This document shows, one piece after another, positions 1 through 8,985 of a DNA stretch of 37,434 bases. The notes beneath the pieces are model-generated. The model was not told where the DNA came from. It worked only from the letters and a program-made list of their open reading frames with translations, and ran no database searches. The stretch is from contig PDPP01000005.1 in assembly GCA_002747515.1 (NCBI GenBank), positions 1 through 37,434 on the forward strand, read 5' to 3'. Made by a program: the position numbers and the translations under genes. Origin of the DNA: Candidatus Moraniibacteriota bacterium (GTDB taxonomy: Bacteria; Patescibacteriota; Minisyncoccia; Moranbacterales; GCA-2747515). How positions within the stretch are numbered: the first letter of the stretch is position 1; the number at the start of each line of letters is the position of its first letter.

Positions 1-1
1 A

Positions 2-133
2 AACATAACAGATGTCATTGCAACAGTTTCACACAATACACCAATCTATATCATATTTCTTTTAAAGATGGTATTAGCAATAGCTGTCATGCTACTGATC
101 CCTTCTTTAGTACTAGGACTTGAAAGAAAATAA
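2..133 (+). CDS. 3' end of a membrane-anchored surface protein (partial)
   Basis: Only the last 43 codons are inside the window; the frame is open from base 2 to a TAA at 131-133. The peptide is a single hydrophobic segment (IYIIFLLKMVLAIAVMLLIP) followed by a short charged tail ending ERK. It closely matches the C-terminus of the gene ending at 2999, which has the same ATVSxNxPxYIIFLLKM core, IPSL and a short charged end. The two genes are therefore tandem paralogues with a conserved C-terminal membrane anchor. The function of the missing ectodomain is unknown; by analogy with its neighbour it probably carries PKD/Ig-like domains. Confidence 0.75.
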   Translation, partial: NITDVIATVSHNTPIYIIFLLKMVLAIAVMLLIPSLVLGLERK

Positions 134-146
134 AGAAACTTTTTTG

Positions 147-155
147 TGGTATACT
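147..155 (+). promoter_or_regulatory. Possible extended -10 promoter for the surface-protein gene
   Basis: TGG followed by TATACT (150-155) fits an extended -10 element 32 nt before the ATG at 187. No good -35 lies at 16-18 nt, so this is only a candidate. There is no clear SD before the ATG. Confidence 0.3.
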
Positions 156-186
156 AGCTGTATATATACACAAAAAAAGATCTTAT

Positions 187-2664
187 ATGAAAAAAAAGAA
201 CATTCTTACTCTCTTTGTTATATTTTACATTGCACTACTCACACTAGAGCCAGTAGTTGTTTATGGTGGGATAGCGAGTAAGATACGAGATGGGGTTAAT
301 GCTTTTATAGAGCAGGATCTCAATATTAATATTAATGAAGGTTTGAGACCAATAACAGAAGGAATAAATGTGAAGGATAGAAAAGAGAAAATGCCTGAGG
401 TTTCTATTCGTTTTTCCACACCAAATCCAAAGCCTGGAGAGCCTGTGACGGCATTTGCTGATGTTTATGGGGTTAGTAATATAAATAATGCATACTATAC
501 ATGGTATTTGAAACGTGATGGCGGTGGAACTATGCAAGATATGAAATTGGCGGCAATTCATGCTGCAGCTGAACTATATTTTAATCCTTTAACGTTTGAT
601 CAACCGATGAATGGTGGTGATGGAGATGGTGTGGTAGAGGATGCAGAATGGCCAACGACAGATACTGATAATGATGGATATAGAGCAAAGATGGGAGGAG
701 ACACTGGTATAGATCGTGACTCTGGTGATGGAAATGATTATTGTTATATTTATGATCCAGAGTCAGGTATACAATATGAACTTGAACCAAAGGATTTTGA
801 TGTGAAGAGTGGTGATAACGGGTGTCCATCTGGATATGAGCCACGTTGTATGGTTGAACATAATACGATGCAGTGTCCTGTGCTTATTGATTCTGTGGCG
901 ACGCAAGAAGAGGCCGAACAAACTGGAGGTTTATCACATACTACAGGAACAGTTTCTGAAGGAGGAGGTATGCGATTTACAACAGTGAAGCAGTGTTTGG
1001 AATCGGGTGTACCGACATGTGATGAAGGAAGTCAGCGACTGTATTGTGAAGATTCTACTGGTTCAAATATGTATGATGCAAATAAATATTATTCTTGTAA
1101 AGATGGATTATGCAAGGATTATGATAGCTTGAAGGATTGTCAAAAACATGAGTCAGATAAAACATGTAAAAAAGGTGATGCACTTTCTGCAGTAAACTAT
1201 GATTATGGTGGATCAATTAATATACCAACACCATTTTGTGTAAAAAAAGACGAAACCACAAACCAATTATGGTTTGATCCAAATATCGAAGGGTGTCCAC
1301 CACCAGGTAGTGGCTCTGGTGCTGGATGTTTAGATCATGGTTCAAATCTCCTAGTTCCAGGATCATGCAAAATTAAATCCTCAAAAAATAAAGGTTGTGG
1401 TTCAGAAAGGCATGCTTTTTTGAAAGGTGTTGGTGATGGATCTTTTACTGCAGACGAAGAGCGTTTTTTTAATCTTAATCCATATACAGATCGTACAACG
1501 CCATTTGCAAAAAATGATGAAGCATTTGTTGCTGGTCTTGGATTGAAGGAATTGACGTGGAAATATCAGGAAGGCGATGAAATCGGTGTAATTGTTGAGG
1601 GCAGGGGATATACAGCTACAAAACATGAAGATGCGACGTATCAAACAGTTTTTGCATTACTTAAACCAGCTTGCAAGGATGAGTTGGATGATAAAACAGA
1701 GTATGAGGAGACAGCAAAAGGAAAAGTGATAAAAATCAAAACGGCGGACGTAGATTTGGATAAATGTGTTTTAAAAAATAATCTTTTTGTTAAACCTGGC
1801 ACATTAGAACATGACGCTCTTGATGTTACATTGGCAATTGAGGGTGTATCAAAAGAATTGAGCACACAATCAGCTGTACCAAGTGGTCTCGGTATCGAAA
1901 AAACGATTACAGCGTCAGCGGGGCGAGTACAAGAGGGTACTGTTTCTCAACCATCAAGCCTGTATTATGAGTGGAATATAAAATGTGCACCAGGAATAGA
2001 AGGGGGAGAGTTTGGTTCTGTGGGAGAAGATTTTATAAATGAGAATATTTTATCAAAAACAAAGGGTATAAATTTAAAAGACCTTGTAATGATTATGAAT
2101 TTTCCTGATAAATGTTTTAGAAATGGACAAGGAAGGGTGAAGGTTACAGCAAAAATAAATGAACCACGCACAGGCGGAGGATCAAACTTTGGAAAATCTT
2201 CAGAAATATTTAATATATACAATATAAAAGAAAACCCCCTTGATGTATATGAGACAAAAATTGAAAATGGGAAATATAAAATGACAACAAAACCAATCTG
2301 CAACGAAGGTATAGACAAAACAGTCTGTAGAGTAATGAACAACGAAGTTGTCGCTATAAAAGCGGAAGAATTTACAGATGGTACATGTAGTAATGAATCA
2401 AATACAAACACAATCATTCTTCCATTTACTGGAGATGATGGAGACCTTATACCAGTAACAGCAAATATGAGTAATGTGACGTATGACACAAACCAAAAAC
2501 AACAAGTCACACGTGTATTTCGTATCACAGAACCATCAGTTATGATTGTTCCACAAGATGATACTGTAAAACGAAAAATTATAGCACAGCAAATCTTTCA
2601 GCGGTATTGTATCCCGAATTTCTTAATTCAGAGGAATATGATGTTACATATGAGTGGGATGTAA
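187..2664 (+). CDS. Large secreted/surface protein with PKD/Ig-like regions and Ca-binding-type repeats (N-terminal part of a frameshifted gene)
   Basis: The protein starts with a lysine-rich signal peptide (KKK then a hydrophobic run to about residue 25). An Ig/PKD-like strand pattern follows at about 70-110. An Asp/Gly-rich stretch at about 140-180 contains DTDNDG-type loops like thrombospondin type 3 or dockerin calcium-binding repeats. A Cys-rich region at about 205-420 suggests extracytoplasmic disulfides, and further beta-sandwich-like regions reach residue 800. The last ~25 residues of this frame do not look like the family, and the frame stops at 2662-2664. The missing end, a PKD-like strand plus the membrane tail seen in the paralogue at 2-133, continues in the overlapping -1 frame up to 2999. 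The likely product is therefore one ~935-residue membrane-anchored protein. Exact ligand and role are unknown. Confidence 0.8.
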   Translation: MKKKNILTLFVIFYIALLTLEPVVVYGGIASKIRDGVNAFIEQDLNININEGLRPITEGINVKDRKEKMPEVSIRFSTPNPKPGEPVTAFADVYGVSNINNAYYTWYLKRDGGGTMQDMKLAAIHAAAELYFNPLTFDQPMNGGDGDGVVEDAEWPTTDTDNDGYRAKMGGDTGIDRDSGDGNDYCYIYDPESGIQYELEPKDFDVKSGDNGCPSGYEPRCMVEHNTMQCPVLIDSVATQEEAEQTGGLSHTTGTVSEGGGMRFTTVKQCLESGVPTCDEGSQRLYCEDSTGSNMYDANKYYSCKDGLCKDYDSLKDCQKHESDKTCKKGDALSAVNYDYGGSINIPTPFCVKKDETTNQLWFDPNIEGCPPPGSGSGAGCLDHGSNLLVPGSCKIKSSKNKGCGSERHAFLKGVGDGSFTADEERFFNLNPYTDRTTPFAKNDEAFVAGLGLKELTWKYQEGDEIGVIVEGRGYTATKHEDATYQTVFALLKPACKDELDDKTEYEETAKGKVIKIKTADVDLDKCVLKNNLFVKPGTLEHDALDVTLAIEGVSKELSTQSAVPSGLGIEKTITASAGRVQEGTVSQPSSLYYEWNIKCAPGIEGGEFGSVGEDFINENILSKTKGINLKDLVMIMNFPDKCFRNGQGRVKVTAKINEPRTGGGSNFGKSSEIFNIYNIKENPLDVYETKIENGKYKMTTKPICNEGIDKTVCRVMNNEVVAIKAEEFTDGTCSNESNTNTIILPFTGDDGDLIPVTANMSNVTYDTNQKQQVTRVFRITEPSVMIVPQDDTVKRKIIAQQIFQRYCIPNFLIQRNMMLHMSGM

Positions 2665-2999
2665 ATGGAGAGAAATATACAGGCAAGAATATTCAATTTG
2701 CACCAAGTGGCAATACAATTGTTCGTGTAAAGGCAGTGTTTTCGCAAAACAAAATGACGAGGAAAGCATTGAGAGATGTTTTTGGACTTTCACAGTCGGA
2801 AACTGTTCCAGAAGTCTTTGAACAAACAATTCAAATTGATTTAATAGAAAGTGAAGAATTAGCAAAAGGTATATCAGGTCTTATTGCTACAGTTTCATAT
2901 AATGCACCAAGTTATATTATTTTTCTTCTAAAAATGACATTGGCAATATCTATTATGCTCTTTATTCCTTCTTTATTACTTGGTTTTGGGAAAGAGTAG
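2607..2999 (+). CDS. Out-of-frame C-terminal continuation of the surface protein: PKD-like strand plus membrane anchor
   Basis: This frame is open from 2562 (after a TGA at 2559-2561), so it overlaps the upstream ORF by about 100 nt, and 2607 is only its first ATG. It encodes EYDVTYEWDVNGE, a typical PKD/Ig strand. It then gives a hydrophobic anchor (YIIFLLKMTLAISIMLFIP) matching the tail of the upstream paralogue at 2-133. There is no signal peptide and no SD. It is best read as the 3' part of the gene at 187, reached by a -1 shift. The A-runs at 2568-2571 and 2574-2578 are natural slip sites. A sequencing or assembly error, a true frameshift mutation and programmed frameshifting are all possible. 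Its end overlaps the convergent gene ending at 2962 by 38 nt. Confidence 0.7.
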   Translation: MYPEFLNSEEYDVTYEWDVNGEKYTGKNIQFAPSGNTIVRVKAVFSQNKMTRKALRDVFGLSQSETVPEVFEQTIQIDLIESEELAKGISGLIATVSYNAPSYIIFLLKMTLAISIMLFIPSLLLGFGKE

Positions 3000-4173
3000 G
3001 CATAATTAAAACAGTGATAATCCAAAAAATAATAGAAAGATCATTTTTCCAAAAAGGTGTATCAAATAAACCACAAAACAAAATTGTTAAAAAAGAGCCA
3101 TATATAAATATGATATATGGTTTTTTGTTTTGAATATAAAACATATATCCAGAATATAATATATATGCACATAAGGTACAAAATGAAAATAATGCAAAAA
3201 AACCTCCTGAAATGAGTAAATTTAGAAAGATGTTGTGTGGTGTGGGCACAGCCCATTCGAGATAAGGTGTGTAAAGAGGTTGTGCATTGAGGTAAATTGT
3301 TTGAAAGTTATCAATCTCATAACCAAAGAGAGGGTTTTTTTGGATTAAATGAAGAGAAGTATTCCAAATCATGATGCGGGATGAAAAAGAATTCCTTTCA
3401 AAGATAATATTGCTATTATCAAATTTTAGAAAGGCGAGTGAACACAGTGTAATAAGAAGAAGTGTGGTTAAGAGAATGAAAACTTTTTTTTTCTTTATTA
3501 AAATAGAAAATATTATAAAAAATGATGCACAAATTGCAAAGATTGTAGAAAAGGATTGTGTAAAAAATAGTGTGCTAGCACAAGAAAAGATCGCAATGAC
3601 ACACAATACTTTAAAAATCTTATAAGATGTTTTGATAAAAAAAGCTATATTTGTAAATAAAAATGGTGCAATGAACATCGCAAGGTGGTTTGGTGAAAGG
3701 AAAAAAGCGGATAATCGGTGATCATATGTGACAAAATTTTCAATAAAAAGCAAAAGAGAAGCAATACTTACAGATAATGAGAGTAAAAGTAAACAAAAGA
3801 GAATAAAATTATGTGAATTTTTTTTAAAACCGTAATACCACAAGAGAAGTCCTGATATCGTAGGTAAAAAGATCCATTCGATAAATACACCAAATGCATG
3901 CGTGTTTGGGTATAAAAAAAGTGATGGAATAAAAGAAAAAATAAAAAGAATACAAAAAATGAAAAAAATATTTTTTGATATTTTTTTTTGTGATGTATTG
4001 TGAAAAATAAAGTAAAAAAATGTGCAAAAAAGTAAAAGAAAGAATGAGAGAATGCTTATCGATATATTAAAAACAAAAAAGCGCAATTGATAAAAGGGAA
4101 TTACGAGTATTGTTAGTAAAATAACAATTTGAGGAAAAAAGTTATTTGTTTTATGTACGAGAGGAATTTTCAT
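2962..4173 (-). CDS. O-antigen ligase/polymerase-like membrane protein (Wzy/WaaL family)
   Basis: 403 residues, very hydrophobic, with roughly 10-12 predicted membrane helices. The C-terminal third has the family pattern: a periplasmic loop beginning NPLFGYEIDNF and then PTPHNIFLNLLISGGF, matching the Wzy_C/O-antigen ligase signature (G, then PHN.x.L). Such proteins polymerise or transfer lipid-linked glycan on the outer face of the membrane. It is the last gene of the glycan locus and overlaps the related upstream gene by 23 nt, so the two are probably translationally coupled. It is extremely AT-rich, with long poly-A/T runs, and its 3' end overlaps the convergent surface-protein gene. Whether it ligates or polymerises cannot be told from sequence. 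Confidence 0.8.
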   Translation of the reverse strand: MKIPLVHKTNNFFPQIVILLTILVIPFYQLRFFVFNISISILSFFLLLFCTFFYFIFHNTSQKKISKNIFFIFCILFIFSFIPSLFLYPNTHAFGVFIEWIFLPTISGLLLWYYGFKKNSHNFILFCLLLLSLSVSIASLLLFIENFVTYDHRLSAFFLSPNHLAMFIAPFLFTNIAFFIKTSYKIFKVLCVIAIFSCASTLFFTQSFSTIFAICASFFIIFSILIKKKKVFILLTTLLLITLCSLAFLKFDNSNIIFERNSFSSRIMIWNTSLHLIQKNPLFGYEIDNFQTIYLNAQPLYTPYLEWAVPTPHNIFLNLLISGGFFALFSFCTLCAYILYSGYMFYIQNKKPYIIFIYGSFLTILFCGLFDTPFWKNDLSIIFWIITVLIMPTLSQNQVIKKE

Positions 4174-5416
4174 AATATGAAGCTATTGCAAAAATAAATA
4201 ACAAAATTGGAATAACGTGTACAGAAAAGAGGGCAGTATCAAAAAAGGAATGTCCAATAAATATACTCACGCTTATTATAGCAAAGCGTGTAAGTATTTC
4301 TTTTTTCTTATAAAAAATAAAAAACATTGCAAAAAATATATTTATAAAAAGAAAGAGTCCAGGTAAACCTAGTTCAACAGCAATATCAAGAAATAAGTTA
4401 TGTACATAAATCGGTGTGCGATAATCTGCATGTGGATTAATTGTGTATGAATAAGCACCGAGACCAGTTCCGAGAAATGGTCTTTTTTTAATTTCAGCAA
4501 TAGATTCACTCCATAATTCAATGCGATGTGTCACAGAATGATCTACAAGAGAGAAAGAGGAAACAAATCTTTGTGTTATAGGGTTTTGTGGAACAAGGAT
4601 AATAAAAAAACAAAATAATAATATAAGCATTGTGAGACGTTTGATTTTTGCGGACAAATTATTCCAAAAGAATATTATACCAGTTGTTATACCAAAAAGA
4701 AGTCCAATATAACCCCCACGTGAAAATGTGAGTAAATCTGCACAAAGAATAACTAAAAAAGCAAAAATCCATTTCTGTTTTTGTGTAGAAGAAAAAAGAA
4801 ATAATGAAAATGGGGCAATCATACCAAGATAAAATGAAAACATGTGAGGGTCTGGGAAAAAAGCAATCGCACGCATCAAGTCGTGAGAGCCAACATGAAC
4901 AAGCCAACTATTATGTGTAATAACAGATTCTGAGAAGGTGTGTCCGAGAAAAAAAGGTGTGAAAGCGCCCCAAAAAGACAATAACTTGTTAAGTGAAATG
5001 AAAAATTGAAGAAAAAATTGGATAATACTAACTAAAGAAACTATTAAACCGCCATATACAATAGATTGCAAAATGATTTGTATAGATTGTGTTTTTTTTA
5101 CAAAAAATGTTGTTAGGATATAAAAAAGTGGAAAAAGTGTAACAAAAAATAAAATTTTACGCAATGTCCAAAAAGGCACTGGAGAAATAAATGCTGAAAA
5201 AAATATCCACATAAAAAATGCTGAAAAAAATGCTGAAACAAATCCTAAAGGTATAAAAATATTTTTTTTCACCAAAGAAATACACAAAAAACATAAAGTT
5301 ATAATAACCACACATACACGAAAAACCGCGAGATCAATACCGGGAAAAGGACTAAGAGCAAATTGTAATGGCAAAAATAAATAAATAAATGCCATTATAT
5401 AAAGAATATACGTCAT
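4151..5416 (-). CDS. O-antigen polymerase/ligase-like membrane protein
   Basis: 421 residues, about 11-12 membrane helices. The motif KKRPFLGTGLGAYSY followed by YVHNLFLDIAVELGLPGL is the classic Wzy_C/O-antigen ligase signature with the conserved H-N. The start codon overlaps the stop of the upstream glycosyltransferase by one base (TAATG), a translational-coupling arrangement. Two such enzymes side by side suggest that one polymerises repeat units and the other attaches the chain to a carrier or glycosylates a protein; that split is inference. Confidence 0.85.
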   Translation of the reverse strand: MTYILYIMAFIYLFLPLQFALSPFPGIDLAVFRVCVVIITLCFLCISLVKKNIFIPLGFVSAFFSAFFMWIFFSAFISPVPFWTLRKILFFVTLFPLFYILTTFFVKKTQSIQIILQSIVYGGLIVSLVSIIQFFLQFFISLNKLLSFWGAFTPFFLGHTFSESVITHNSWLVHVGSHDLMRAIAFFPDPHMFSFYLGMIAPFSLFLFSSTQKQKWIFAFLVILCADLLTFSRGGYIGLLFGITTGIIFFWNNLSAKIKRLTMLILLFCFFIILVPQNPITQRFVSSFSLVDHSVTHRIELWSESIAEIKKRPFLGTGLGAYSYTINPHADYRTPIYVHNLFLDIAVELGLPGLFLFINIFFAMFFIFYKKKEILTRFAIISVSIFIGHSFFDTALFSVHVIPILLFIFAIASYYENSSRT

Positions 5417-6174
5417 TATTTATGAAAGAGGCGAAATGCACGCAGGAAAGATAATTGCAATTTGCCCACATGTTTTTTAAAAAAGAGATCTTGTGACTTA
5501 TAGTAACATTTTTTTTGAAATTTGCGAGTTTTTTTGCTACTAGCACCAGAAGAATGTGCAAGTTGTATATTTGGTACGTAAAAAATGGTGCCACCTTCTT
5601 TTCGTAAACGTGTACATAAATCAACATCTTCAAAATAAAGGAAAAAATCTTCATCAAATCCACCGAGTTTTTTAACAACATCTTTTCGCGTAAAAAGAGC
5701 TGCGCCAGTTACCCAATCCACAGGTATTTTTTTTGAGGTGTTCCATAATTTTTTTTGTAGACCAAAGTTATTTTTTATTATCTGCCAAAGAGTGATTTTA
5801 TCACCTATTGACCATTCTTGTGGCGAACCATCATTAGAGAGTATTCTTGGTGAAACGATGGTATTTTTTTTAATATGTGTTGTGATTGTGTGTAAATTAT
5901 AATCAAAAGAGTGTGTATCAGGATTTAAAAAACAAATATATTTTGTTGTAATATTTTTTAAACCAATGTTATTTGCGCGGGCATAGCCAATGTTTTTATT
6001 AATCTCGTAGATTTTTTGATTGTTGAAGTTGTATTTTTGAAGATCTAATTTCTTTGTGTCATTGTTTACAATAATTACATTAAAAAGATGTGAATAAGAA
6101 ACATGCGAGAGATCCTGTAGACATCTTTCTAATTCAATATGACTTTTATAATTAACAATAATAAATGAAATCAT
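5416..6174 (-). CDS. Family 2 glycosyltransferase (rhamnosyltransferase-like)
   Basis: 252 residues with a GT-A fold signature. The N-terminus MISFIIVNYKS is followed by VIIVNND, an NPDTHSF donor/metal-binding (DxD-like) region near residues 90-96, and VTGAALFTRKD plus FFLYFEDVDLCTRLRKEGG near 150-190. These are the usual elements of GT2 enzymes that add sugars to lipid-linked oligosaccharide on the cytoplasmic face. It has no membrane anchor. The start overlaps the stop of the preceding GT2 gene by four bases (ATGA). The acceptor and sugar cannot be deduced. Confidence 0.88.
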   Translation of the reverse strand: MISFIIVNYKSHIELERCLQDLSHVSYSHLFNVIIVNNDTKKLDLQKYNFNNQKIYEINKNIGYARANNIGLKNITTKYICFLNPDTHSFDYNLHTITTHIKKNTIVSPRILSNDGSPQEWSIGDKITLWQIIKNNFGLQKKLWNTSKKIPVDWVTGAALFTRKDVVKKLGGFDEDFFLYFEDVDLCTRLRKEGGTIFYVPNIQLAHSSGASSKKTRKFQKKCYYKSQDLFFKKHVGKLQLSFLRAFRLFHK

Positions 6175-7040
6175 AAATGTTTTTTGAGGTCATTTAGTGC
6201 TTTGTGAACAGTTTTTGAGAAAGGGGCATGTCTCTTTCTATCGTAATAGTTTTTGATTTTCCGAAGGAAGATGTGTGTGGCAAAATACGGTTTTTGGATG
6301 ATTGATGCATGTTTTGAAAAAAATAATGCACCAGAGAGTACAAGATGGTATATTTTAGTTTGTGGCATGTTTTCGCTTAGTTCTTTGTGATAGGCGTAGG
6401 CATTTTTTACAACACAAAGAGTAAAGTTCTTTTTTTGGGCTCGGAGGGATAAATCGACATCTTCATAATAAAGGAAAAACTGTTCATCAAAAAAACCAAT
6501 TTCATCAATGATTTTTCGTGAAATTGTCATAACACAACCAGAAATAAAAGAATTTTTTGGAAGAATTTCTAACAATGTGTTTTTTGGTGATTTATGAGTG
6601 GCACGCATACAAATAGAATGAATCTTTCCTCCAGAAAACCATATTTCACTTTTTGTTTCATCATTAAAAATGATTGGAGAAGCAATACTAGGTCCAATTT
6701 TTTGTATTTTTTGAAAAATATGATGCATACAATATGGATCAATGGTAGCGTCAGGATTTATAAGCGTGATTGTTTCAGCATTATTTTTACAAGCGTATCG
6801 CATGCCGATATTTGCTCCAGATGCAAATCCAACATTTTTTTTACAAGATATATATGTGATATGTGGAAATTTTGTTTTGCAATATTCTAAAGAATTATCT
6901 GTTGAATGATTGTCAACAATGATGATATTTGGAGTGATATTTTTTGAAGAAAAGATGCTTTGTATTGTTGAAATGATATGATGACCGCTATTATAATTAA
7001 CGATGACAAAAAAATGTTTTTGAAAAGAAGACATACGCAT
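6171..7040 (-). CDS. Family 2 glycosyltransferase
   Basis: 289 residues. The motifs FVIVNYNSG, IIIVDNHSTDNS, INPDATIDP, SGCVMTISRK and FFLYYEDVDLSLRAQ occur in the GT2 order. It closely resembles the following gene, so the pair probably arose by duplication and adds successive sugars. It lies 22 nt after the flippase gene and overlaps the next GT2 by ATGA. A second in-frame ATG two codons downstream is an equally plausible start, since neither has an SD. Confidence 0.88.
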   Translation of the reverse strand: MRMSSFQKHFFVIVNYNSGHHIISTIQSIFSSKNITPNIIIVDNHSTDNSLEYCKTKFPHITYISCKKNVGFASGANIGMRYACKNNAETITLINPDATIDPYCMHHIFQKIQKIGPSIASPIIFNDETKSEIWFSGGKIHSICMRATHKSPKNTLLEILPKNSFISGCVMTISRKIIDEIGFFDEQFFLYYEDVDLSLRAQKKNFTLCVVKNAYAYHKELSENMPQTKIYHLVLSGALFFSKHASIIQKPYFATHIFLRKIKNYYDRKRHAPFSKTVHKALNDLKKHL

Positions 7041-7062
7041 TTATCTATAGGTCTATATTATA

Positions 7063-8475
7063 TCAAGAGCGTTTTGGGCGTATGTGCATTATATCATCAC
7101 GCGTGATGACACGAAAGATGAATAATACGGTTGTATATGAAATTACGGCAAAAAACGCTGTAACAAATTCGTTAAAAGGTAATAAAAAATATATAAGTGT
7201 CATAACAAATCCTGCGAGTAAAATCTGTGGAAATTTTATAGGTACGAATGTATAAGGTGTATGACGAATGGCAATGGTTATTGTCGATATAACAACAAAT
7301 AATTCAGTTATTACAGATACGATTGCTGCACCATTATATGAATATAGTGGAATTAAGATTGTATTGAGAATGATGTTGAGAATTGCTGCGCAAACAAGTG
7401 CATACATGAGTTTTTTTTGTAGTGTGCTTGCGATGAGAATATTTGTAAAGAGATGACCATAAAATATAAGCGCAAGGGCAAATATCAATATTTGGAGTAC
7501 GAGAGTTGATTCACCAAATTTAGCACCACCTACAATACGTATAATATCAGGGGCGAGAAAGAGTGTGCTGATAACAAGAGGGATGACGATAATTGTGAAA
7601 ATTCTAAATATGATATTTGAGATTTCTATAAAAACATCTTTTTTTGTAAAAATATATTTTGAAAAAAGAGGAAAAATAAGTCCGATGACCATTGCTGGAA
7701 AAAATGTTAATGTTTCAATTACTTTATATGCAGCTCCATAAATACCAACATGACTTTGTGGTTGAAAAAAAGAAAGAAGAATTGCATCAATCTTAAAATA
7801 TAAAAAGGTGACAATGGCGCTAATACCCATTGGCGTAGACTCTTTGAGAAATTTTTTCCAATACACTTTATCAAAACAAAGTGAAATTTTTGTATATTTT
7901 CGTGAAAAGAAAAACAGAAGAATAAAATTCCATAGCATGGTTGTAAAAAGTGCAATAGCAACAACAATAAAACTAAGTTTTAACTGAACAACAGTGAGAA
8001 TGATACAAATCTGAATGATTTTGCCAGACAGTTCTACAAATGCAACTTTATCCATGGCAATATATTTTTGATATAAACCATTCAAAAGTCCATAACCAGA
8101 AGCAAATATAAAAGCACCACTAGCAATCAAAATACTTACTTTGAGATCTTGTTCATATGGTAAAAATCCTACAAATAATGTTGAGGAAAGAAATATTATC
8201 GTTGAGATTACTAGTCGTAAAGTGAATATGCGACTAAGAATCCAAGATTCTTTTGCGCCTTCGCGAGAAATTTCTCTTGTCGCTATGGAATAGAGGCCAA
8301 AGTCGCCAAGAGCACTAAAAAAAGCAAAAAAGGCAAGCATTGTTGTGTATTTTCCAAAACCATCTGTGCCGAGGTAGCGCGTGAGCATACCGATAGCAAA
8401 AAGGGCCAAAGCAGTTGAAAATACCTTGGCCGTCCCGTTAATGATGATGTTGTAAGTAATCTTTCGTGCAATCAT
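7063..8475 (-). CDS. Oligosaccharide flippase (Wzx/MATE-like, polysaccharide biosynthesis family)
   Basis: 470 residues with about 12-14 hydrophobic segments. The N-terminus has the family pattern (NIIINGTAKVFSTALALFAI, then LTRYLGTDGFGKYTT, then FGLYSIATREIS). Wzx-type proteins flip undecaprenyl-linked repeat units to the outer face, where the two downstream Wzy/WaaL-like proteins would act. The start overlaps the end of jag by ATGA, which places the glycan locus in the same transcript as the ribosomal-protein/YidC operon. Strong AT bias like its neighbours. Confidence 0.88.
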   Translation of the reverse strand: MIARKITYNIIINGTAKVFSTALALFAIGMLTRYLGTDGFGKYTTMLAFFAFFSALGDFGLYSIATREISREGAKESWILSRIFTLRLVISTIIFLSSTLFVGFLPYEQDLKVSILIASGAFIFASGYGLLNGLYQKYIAMDKVAFVELSGKIIQICIILTVVQLKLSFIVVAIALFTTMLWNFILLFFFSRKYTKISLCFDKVYWKKFLKESTPMGISAIVTFLYFKIDAILLSFFQPQSHVGIYGAAYKVIETLTFFPAMVIGLIFPLFSKYIFTKKDVFIEISNIIFRIFTIIVIPLVISTLFLAPDIIRIVGGAKFGESTLVLQILIFALALIFYGHLFTNILIASTLQKKLMYALVCAAILNIILNTILIPLYSYNGAAIVSVITELFVVISTITIAIRHTPYTFVPIKFPQILLAGFVMTLIYFLLPFNEFVTAFFAVISYTTVLFIFRVITRDDIMHIRPKRS

Positions 8476-8957
8476 AATGATCTCATAATACTTTGTGGTT
8501 TGATAATCACTTTTCGATCACTGCCTTCTCCAATACTTTCGGTTTCAACACGTGTGTCATTACAAATTGTCATATGAACAATACGTCTTTCGTATGCATT
8601 CATTGGTCTGAGAACGATTGGTTTTTTCTCTTGAGCAGCTTGATTTGCAGCATCTTTGGCAATATTTGTGATCATGCGTTCTTTATCTTCTTTATATCCA
8701 TTGATGTCGAGAATAATGTGCTCAGAAAAATTGTTTTTGTACAGAATTGATCGAAGGATGTGTTCAAAAGCACAAAGATTTGTTCCTTTTTGTCCGATGA
8801 GAAATCGTGAGTCAGAATTTGTTTTAATTGAACAAATGTATGTTTTTTTATTCGATTGTGTGTCAATTTTTTCTTTTACAGAGTATGTTGCATCAAAATC
8901 CATTAATTGTAATATTTTTTTAGCACTTTCTTCGATAATTTCATATGAATTACTCAT
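8472..8957 (-). CDS. jag: Jag/KhpB-like RNA-binding protein (KH + R3H)
   Basis: 161 residues. A KH domain with the GxxG loop (FLIGQKGTNL) lies at about 52-100. An R3H domain with R-x3-H (ERRIVHM) near 123-130 follows. Family members (SpoIIIJ-associated, KhpB) bind RNA and sit beside yidC in many bacteria, as here (28 nt from yidC). The N-terminal Jag_N domain found in longer homologues is absent, so this is the short form. Its stop codon overlaps the flippase start. No SD precedes the ATG. Confidence 0.92.
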   Translation of the reverse strand: MSNSYEIIEESAKKILQLMDFDATYSVKEKIDTQSNKKTYICSIKTNSDSRFLIGQKGTNLCAFEHILRSILYKNNFSEHIILDINGYKEDKERMITNIAKDAANQAAQEKKPIVLRPMNAYERRIVHMTICNDTRVETESIGEGSDRKVIIKPQSIMRSL

Positions 8958-8985
8958 AAGTGGACGATAAAATAAATTAGCAAAA

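Noticed and set aside
1965..2528. 187-codon minus-strand ORF inside the surface-protein gene
   Set aside because: Antisense shadow of a strongly patterned coding frame with no separate signals.
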